Source: Muscardinus avellanarius (lineage: Eukaryota; Chordata; Mammalia; Rodentia; Gliridae). From it: DNA of 64,000 bases. Made by a program: the position numbers and the translations under genes. The stretch covers positions 85,609,093 to 85,673,092 of the forward strand of contig OY726560.1 of the NCBI GenBank assembly GCA_963383645.1. The letters run 5' to 3'. This document shows positions 58,386 through 64,000 of the stretch, one piece after another; position 1 is the first letter of the stretch, and each line of letters opens with the position of its first letter. The notes beneath the pieces are model-generated. The model was not told the origin of the DNA. It was given only the letters and a program-made list of their open reading frames with translations, and searched no databases.

Positions 58386-58860
58386 TCTCAGTGGTTATTA
58401 TTTCAAAGGTTCCAGGTGTAATGTATCAGATCTCTGCCTCCCCTGAGTATTGGCCATTGGCATTGCCACTGCCTCCACTGTTTCAAATCCTTCCCAGGCT
58501 CTTTTTCCCCTCTGAATGTTGTCCAGTGTTCCTAAGCATACGTGATGGTAGCATTCAACATTTGGTGTAATTTCTCCAAAAAAATAAAGTTGGTAAGATC
58601 CGGTTTCTGCTTCTCCTGAATACAAGTCTCCACCACCATCGCAGAGAACTCTTTCAACACCACATTTCTCCTTGGTCTCCACTAAACTCTCTCCTTATAT
58701 GTGATGTCTGAGATTCTTAACAATATAGAGAAATAGCAGTCCTCTTTCACGGCGAATTTTTCCATAAGTTCCAGTGCATTTAGATAAGTTTTGTCTGCAT
58801 CTCCAGTGTTCTGGCATCCATAACGGCTTTCTTACCTCCTCTTCGATATTTTTCTTTATC
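58386..58860 (-). other. Unrecognised open region between two GC-rich arrays, possible retrocopy scrap
   Basis: The minus strand has a 94-codon open frame (58,682 to 58,398; KEKCGVERVLCDGGGDLYSG near the start, TPNVECYHHVCLGTLDN in the middle). Neighbouring text upstream on the same strand is also open in pieces (58,860-58,690), with a few stops in each frame. Codon-like texture and lack of introns would fit a decayed processed pseudogene. I could not match it to any protein, and in which frame the ancestor was read is unclear. It may equally be chance. Confidence 0.3.
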
Positions 58861-58878
58861 TTTTTCTGTTCCGGGACC

Positions 58879-59226
58879 GGTTTCTCCAGGGGTCTGGCGT
58901 GCTACTCGCAGTTCGGCCTGGGGCCCAGTGTCCTGTGACCCGGGCCCTAGCTGGCGTGCCCCGCGGGCGACCCCCGCCCAGAACCCAGTGTCTTACTGGG
59001 CCAGGTTTCTCCAGGGTTCTGGAGTGCTACTCGCAGTTCGGCCTGGAGCCCAGAGTCCTGTGACCCGGGCCCTAGCCGGCATGCCCCGTGCGCGACCCCT
59101 GCCCAGAACCCAGCATCTTACTGGGCCCGGTTTCTCCAGGGGTCTGGCGTGCTACGCGCAGTTCAGCCCGGGGTCCAGGGTCCCGCAACCCGGGCCCCGG
59201 CTGGTGTGCACCTCGCGCGACCTGCT
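58879..59226. repeat. Second GC-rich minisatellite, 125-bp unit, about 2.8 copies
   Basis: Units start with GGTTTCTCCAGGG at 58,879, 59,004 and 59,129 (125-bp spacing). Each contains 'GTGCTAC(T/G)CGCAGTTC', 'GACCCGGGCCC' and, in the first two, 'GCCCAGAACCCAG'. The third copy stops at a SINE. The unit differs from the 100-bp array next door. Open frames across it are by-products. Confidence 0.9.
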
Positions 59227-59227
59227 T

Positions 59228-59379
59228 CAGACCTATTTTATAATTTATTTGGAAACAGGGGTCTCACTAAGTTGCTGAGAGCCTCACTAAGTAGCTGGGG
59301 CTGGCTTCAAACTTGTGTGATTCTCCTGTCTCAGCCTCCCAAGCATGGGGATTACAAACGTGCACCATCACGCCCGGCC
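59228..59379 (-). mobile_element. B1-dID SINE lacking its 3' end
   Basis: Minus-strand SINE from 'CAGACCTATTTTATAATTTA' to 'CACCATCACGCCCGGCC'. The ID-type box and poly(A) that should lie on the left are replaced by the 125-bp array, so the array edge cuts it. Confidence 0.85.
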
Positions 59380-59594
59380 AAATTATACTTTTAAGACACC
59401 ATTTTTTTTCTCTCTCCCTTTGGATTTGATGCCACCTCTGGTGCTTGACACATGGCAGGTACTCTGTAGATAGTTACTGAACAAATGAAACTGTGTCAAA
59501 CAAAGTATAAATGTTAACTACTATAGATATATAAATATAGATGATATAGAGATTATATCATCTATAAATATACATTTGATATAGATATAGATTT

Positions 59595-59766
59595 GTGCTG
59601 GGGATTGAACCCAGAGTCTTTCTACTTCTGAGATATACCTCTAGCCCTATTTAATTTTTATTTTGAAATAGAGTCTCACTAAATTGCTGAAATGGCTTAG
59701 AGCCTGGAACCTTCATGTCTTGGTCACACAAGTGCTGGGATCATAAGTGTGCATCACTGTGCCTGT
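59595..59766 (-). mobile_element. Old B1-dID-type SINE
   Basis: Minus-strand degraded copy ('GCTGGGGATTGAACCCAGAG', 'GTGCTGGGATCATAAGTGTG') about 60 bp before the next PXDNL exon remnant. Confidence 0.75.
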
Positions 59767-59828
59767 AAAAATATTTATTTTTTAAGAAACCACACCTCCT
59801 TTCAGTGACAACTTTGTCCCTTCATTAG

Positions 59829-59969
59829 GCAGGTGTACAGATCACTGAGAGCAGTAAATTCCATGTTGCTGAAGGAGGATGCTAGTTGACCATCTATGAT
59901 GGCAGGCTGACCAAGGTGGCTAAAGCTCATTCGGCTTTGAGGGAGCCAGTATGTTTCTTAAAGTCACCG
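59829..59969 (+). pseudogene. PXDNL: PXDNL exon remnant, Ig domain 4 second half
   Basis: The exon is flanked by TTAG (ends 59,828) and GTAGGT (59,970). It opens AGVQITESSKFHV, the direct continuation of the Ig4 half at 51.5 kb (there ending WNK). A TAG lies in frame at 59,883-59,885; LTIYDG follows it. Indels shift the later part, which in another frame gives DQGG, a stop, then SSFGFEGASMFLKVT, the end of Ig4. The second Ig Cys region is lost. The length of 141 bp is about 16 less than expected from the human protein. Confidence 0.82.
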
Positions 59970-60463
59970 GTAGGTATTAGGGCTTCTTTTACAACACCAG
60001 ATGAATGCTGAACAGCCTCTCTTATCTTAATTGTGTCCCTTCATTGCCCATGTTCTCTTGTACATTTTTTTTTAGTTAAACCTATTAACACCCAATGAAA
60101 ACTATTTTACTATTCTTAATATAAACTGTGTTAATGAATTTTAAGCAAAAATAATGCCACAAGGTTCCACAAGTAGCAAGCACTAGCAAATTTATATTAT
60201 TGGGTTTTCTCAGAAACTAAAAATCATAGGATGTAAGATGTATTCATTGCCAAAATGTGGATCTGGGAATTGAGACTTGATAAGGAATTCATTATGAATT
60301 AGTTACTCTGGCCTAGTATATTCCATATTAAAATAAAAAATACAAACCAACCAAACTTCCAAGTAAGAATTTCCACCACAAAGATGTGTTTAAAAACATT
60401 TATTATTGTCCAAAATAAGTGACATTGCTTTTTATATTTATCATCAGCCTGAAAAATACCAAG
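59970..60463. other. Intron-like DNA
   Basis: AT-rich unique sequence after the last PXDNL remnant. Nothing recognised. Confidence 0.5.
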
Positions 60464-60477
60464 CTACAACCTTTCCT

Positions 60478-61552
60478 TTTTTCTATTTTTTTATTTATTT
60501 ATTTTTATTGGTGCAATGTATTCATACATCATAATGGTATAAAGAAAACACTTTTGTAGACATACATGCACACATCGCCCAGTTAGCCCCTACCCAATCC
60601 CCACCCCATTCCCTCCCCATCCCTCCTTCCCATGCTTGGCTTAGTGGTTGACATCTAGTTTTATAGCAATTTATCCAATATTAACGATGATAATCTCACA
60701 AAACAGTTTCATTTGTCTGATACCAAGCTTTTGATGACTAAAAGATAACAGTTCAATATTTCTTTTTGTTTTCTTTCTTACCAGAGGATATTTTTTTCTT
60801 TTTTTAAGGTGAAACTATTATACATTTATTTATTTTTCAGAAAAAAAATCTATTCTGATATGGAATATGGACTCTAGATACCCAAAACGATCTTGAAAAA
60901 GAACAAAGCTAGAAGATATATATTTTCTGATTTCAAACCATATAAAGCTACAATAATTGAAACAGTGTAGTACTGTTCTAAAGGCAGATATATAAGCCAT
61001 TGGAGTTAAATAAACGCCTAGAGATAAATTCTTCCATATATTGTTAAGTTATTTTTGACAAGGTTTCCACAAACATTTGGTGGTGGAAATAATAATCTTT
61101 TAACTAAATATTGTTGAAACATAATAATTACATGGAAAAGAATAAAATTGGACCCTTACCTAACACATATACAAATATTAACTCAAAATAGATAAAAGAC
61201 CTAACTATAAATCTTAAGACTATAAACATTTGGAAGAAAATCTGGGTCATAAAACCTCACAACATTGAAATTGGCAGTGATCTCTTGGATATGATTTCAA
61301 TGGCACAGGCAACAGAAGAGTATACAAACTCCCTAAAAAATAAAATAAAACATATTGTATATCCAAAGACAATGTAAACAGAGTTAAAAGTTACTTATAG
61401 AATGGGATAAAATATTTCCAAATGCTATAGCTGAAGGTATATTAATATTCCAACTAGAAATCCTAAAAATTAACAACAATGAAGGCAAACAATACCATTT
61501 AGAGATAGGTAAAAGACTAACATAAGTAATGAATCTCCACAGATAACCAATC
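60478..61552 (-). repeat. Half-L1 composite 3' tail with antisense L1 ORF2 segment
   Basis: Same order of landmarks as 24,086-25,153, in reverse orientation, including the ORF1-stop/tail junction 'AATTGTCTGTTGGATGGAAA' on plus, which is also present at 11,412 with small differences. Confidence 0.8.
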
Positions 61553-62471
61553 TTAATTGTCTGTTGGATGGAAACTCTTGTTTCTCGGGTTCTGGTGTGT
61601 GTTAACTATTTCTTCTTTGTAGTTAATCTCTTTGAGTATTTTCTCTAGCGCTGGTTTTGAAGACATAAATTCCTTCAGTTTCTGTTTGTCATGGAAGCTT
61701 CTTAATTCCCCATCAAATTTGATAGAAAGTTTTGCTGGGTAGGAAATTTTTGGCTGGAAGTTGTTTTCTTTCAGAGTTTGGAATATGTTACTCCAAGCCC
61801 TTCTGGCTCTCATGACTTGGTTTGGGAAGTCTGGAGTGATTCTAATTGGTTTGCCTCTGAATGTCACTTGGCCCTTTGTTTTTGTTTCCTTTAAGTTTCT
61901 CTGCTTGGCTTCCACATTGGTCATTTTGACAATTATGTGGCGTGGGGATCCTCTTCTCCGATCCTGTCTAAAGGGAGTTCTATAAGTTTCCTGGACCTGT
62001 GTATCGACCTCTTGCTCTATGTTTGGAAAATTTTCTGCTATTATTTCCTTGAAGAGATTGTTAATCCCTTTGGTTTCACCTTCTTTTCTCTCCTCTATTC
62101 CAATTATTCTTAGGTTAGCTCTCTTAAAATGGGCCCATATTTCTTCAATGTAAGATTCCTGCTGTCGGATTTTTTTTTTCTAAACTAGAAACTATGCGTT
62201 CATTTTTGGAGTGATCATCTTCTAGGAGCGAGATTCTATTCTCCATGTGGTCTAATCAGTTGTTTGTACCTTGGATTGAGGCCTTTACTTCATTAATTGC
62301 ATCCTTTATCTCTCTTTGGCTCTCTCTGAATTCTTTTTGAAACACCTCTATTATTTCTACAGTTATTTTCCTGATTTGATCTTCTATAAATCTCTGAATT
62401 TCTGTTTTATCAGGTTCTGATGTTGTGGGGTTGTGGGCATTCATTGCTCCATTGTTATTCCTCTTTCCCAT
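61553..62471 (-). pseudogene. Half-L1 ORF1, broken
   Basis: Start at ATG 62,471 (MGKRNNNGAMN). The first 71 codons are open to 62,256, where a TGA interrupts. An oligo-A slippage at about 62,170 (GGATTTTTTTTTTC on plus) adds a frameshift. The C-terminal 123 codons (61,924-61,553) are open and carry ARRAWSNIFQTLKENNFQPK. Confidence 0.85.
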
Positions 62472-63498
62472 GATTTCGGAAGTTTGTGCCTTCTCTGGGT
62501 TCTTCCCTGGGTCACTACAACTTCACTTAAGGTGCTGTGGATCTTGAGTCTGTGGTATCTCAGTCCCCACTACTCCTTTACTGGGTTGTATCGCAGAGTC
62601 TCAGACCTAGGGAGTCAATTGAGGCTGCTTTAGACCATGGTGGGTGCCAGATTGCATGTTCTCCTGTGGTGTAATATCTCTGCCACCGCCCCTCCACCAC
62701 TGGGTCAAGTCCCTGGGAGTACAGTACTGGGATTTCCCCTCTAGGGGCCGCAATTTGACTCACTGTTGAGTGCGCAGATGGAGCTGTCGTGGACTCGGTG
62801 AATTCGCTGCTGCTGCCGCCGGTAGCAAAATGGCGCCACTGCCACGCCCTCGGCCGTGAGGCTGGCATATTTCTTTTCTGTTTTTGAACTCCACTCTGAG
62901 TCCCTGCAGGTTGCACTGAACCCAGCCCCTGGGAACTTTAGCTGTTCCCTGCGCCAAGAAATCTGCTGAATCCCGCCTGGCTGTTCTGCAGCGGCTCACC
63001 TCGGCTCACTGTCCGCCGTTCCTCTCTGGAGCTTGGTGGGCTATTGAGTGTGTTGGTCTGGTGCCATCCGGTGAACTCACCGCTGCCTCCAGCAGTAAGG
63101 CGCTGCTACCACGTTCTTGGGCATGAGGCCGGCGTATCTCCTCTCTGGTTTCTGAACTCCGTTATGAGTTCCCTTCCTCTCTGGAGCCTGGTGCTGCAAG
63201 GCAAAATGGAGCCCGCTGCTTCACGCTGCGGCTCCGGCTGCAGCACTGTGGTCTGGTTTCTGGTGTCTCGTTTTTCCAGCCCTCTTTTTCTCTGTCCCTT
63301 AAAATTACATTTTTTGTTTCTCCGCTGATGGTGTTTTCGGGCTATGAAAGGTGCTGATTTTTTGGTAATAGAGAATGGTTGTTAGCGGGGCTCGTAAGCC
63401 CCGTTTTGCTCCGTCGCCATCTTCCTGGAAGTCCTCCCTTGGAATCTACAACCTTTCCTAGTTGATTGTATATCATGACTTTTAAAAATTGCTTGCTG

Positions 63499-63690
63499 CT
63501 TGGTGTGGAGGTTCCTACTTATAATCCCAATACTTGGGAGGCTGAGACAGGAGGATCAAAGGCTCAAGGTCAACATCAGCAATTCAGTGAGACCCTCAAG
63601 CACATATCATGACCCTGTTTCAAAATAAAAGAGCTGTGAGTGTAACTCAGAGGTAGAACATTTTTGGGTTTAATTCTCAATAGCATCAAA
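63499..63690 (+). mobile_element. Old B1-dID-type SINE
   Basis: Plus-strand degraded copy (GCTTGGTGTGGAGGTTCCTA, 'GGAGGCTGAGACAGGAGGAT', 'GGGTTTAATTCTCAATAGCA'). Confidence 0.8.
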
Positions 63691-64000
63691 GAAAAAAGTG
63701 TTTGCCCTAACTTTATAAAAACTAATCCTATATTTTTCCAATGATTCAGTTCATATTGGAAGTGAAACCCACTTGTTCACAGACCTGAGGGGGCTGGCAG
63801 GGCCTCAGTTGTGGCTGTGCAGGTGGAGATGGGCTGTGGTCATAAGGTATGACAAATTCTCTGCAAGGGCAAGCCATCCTCAGCAGCACACACATTTCCT
63901 CCCAAAGCGGACAGTACAGTGGCTTTTTCTGCAACTCCATTTATGAGTTTTTGCTTGTATCAATAACTAGCTGCTAAAATAAGAGTTTAACTGCAAGCAG
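63691..64000. other. Unique DNA at the window edge
   Basis: A GC-richer patch (63,780-63,930) with a 64-codon frame on the minus strand that I do not recognise. It does not resemble the next PXDNL exon expected after Ig4. Confidence 0.3.

Larger units (their letters stand above)
42919..59969 (+). pseudogene. PXDNL: PXDNL (peroxidasin-like) unitary pseudogene, Ig2-Ig4 part
   Basis: Four exon remnants lie in order on the plus strand and match consecutive parts of the immunoglobulin region of peroxidasin-like protein: Ig2, Ig3, Ig4 first half, Ig4 second half. Introns of about 3.9, 4.2 and 8.3 kb separate them, so this is the native locus, not a retrocopy. PXDNL is a secreted or matrix homologue of peroxidasin with LRRs, four Ig domains and a peroxidase-like domain; only the Ig part is in this window. 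Matches to PXDNL are better than to PXDN (for example LDGSRHVA and GKNINIS are PXDNL-like). Frameshifts, a stop, two Cys-to-Tyr changes and one largely erased exon show loss of the coding function. Assignment is from memory of the human protein. Confidence 0.83.
60478..63445 (-). mobile_element. Half-L1 retrotransposon, copy D (full length, decayed ORF1)
   Basis: Minus-strand half-L1 of nearly 3.0 kb: 5' end at about 63,432 (ACTTCCAGGAAGATGGCGAC), a 5'UTR with more than one monomer, ORF1, then the composite antisense-containing tail. Flanked by the 14-bp duplication CTACAACCTTTCCT at 60,464-60,477 and 63,446-63,459. With copies at 10.4 and 22.4 kb it shows the structure is a family and not a one-off deletion. 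Confidence 0.9.

Noticed and set aside
63746..63940. Candidate for the next PXDNL exon after Ig4
   Set aside because: Neither strand reads like the region following Ig4, and no AG/GT pair fits.

Overview
The window is mammalian nuclear DNA, most likely from a non-murid rodent related to squirrels. Its commonest SINE is a B1-type 5' half joined to an ID-type 3' half (the B1-dID design known from squirrels, dormice and mountain beaver), and the L1 LINEs carry a rodent-type mixture of subfamilies. I cannot fix the species. There are no operons, CRISPR arrays, tRNA or rRNA genes, and I see no intact host protein-coding gene.

The one host gene I recognise is a dead copy of PXDNL (peroxidasin-like), read left to right from about 42.9 to 60.0 kb. 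Four separate exon remnants appear in the correct order: Ig domain 2 (42,919-43,183), Ig3 (about 47,104-47,290), the first half of Ig4 (51,446-51,556) and the second half of Ig4 (59,829-59,969). Splice sites are mostly still readable, but the exons carry frameshifts, a stop and two lost Ig cysteines. This makes it a unitary pseudogene rather than a processed copy. The 42 kb to its left is presumably former PXDNL intron filled with repeats.

Layout. 1-0.99 kb: old repeat-like DNA. 0.99-7.5 kb: nearly full-length but broken L1 (plus). 7.5-8.4 kb: older L1 3' end. 10.4-12.9 kb: a half-L1 (5'UTR + ORF1, no ORF2; minus) with an intact ORF1. 13-22 kb: intron-like DNA with SINEs, a MaLR LTR and microsatellites. 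22.4-25.2 kb: a second half-L1 with intact ORF1, inserted into an older L1 (21.9-26.4 kb). 27.2-34.4 kb: an inverted L1 (minus) joined at its 5' end to a sense L1 tail, as expected from twin priming. 34.4-42.8 kb: intron-like DNA with SINEs and old L1 ends. 42.9-60 kb: PXDNL exon remnants. The last intron of that stretch holds a 3.7 kb GC-rich array of about 50/100-bp units (54.65-58.39 kb), a short unrecognised open region (58.4-58.86 kb) and a second GC-rich array with a 125-bp unit (58.88-59.23 kb). 60.5-63.4 kb: a third half-L1 with a broken ORF1.

The best candidates for something undescribed are three. First, a multi-copy half-L1 family whose 3'UTR includes about 0.7 kb of an older L1 ORF2 in antisense; the same tail is on full-length L1s here. 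Second, the GGCC-rich higher-order minisatellite. Third, the stepwise decay of PXDNL. All family assignments are from memory of consensus and protein sequences; no search was run.
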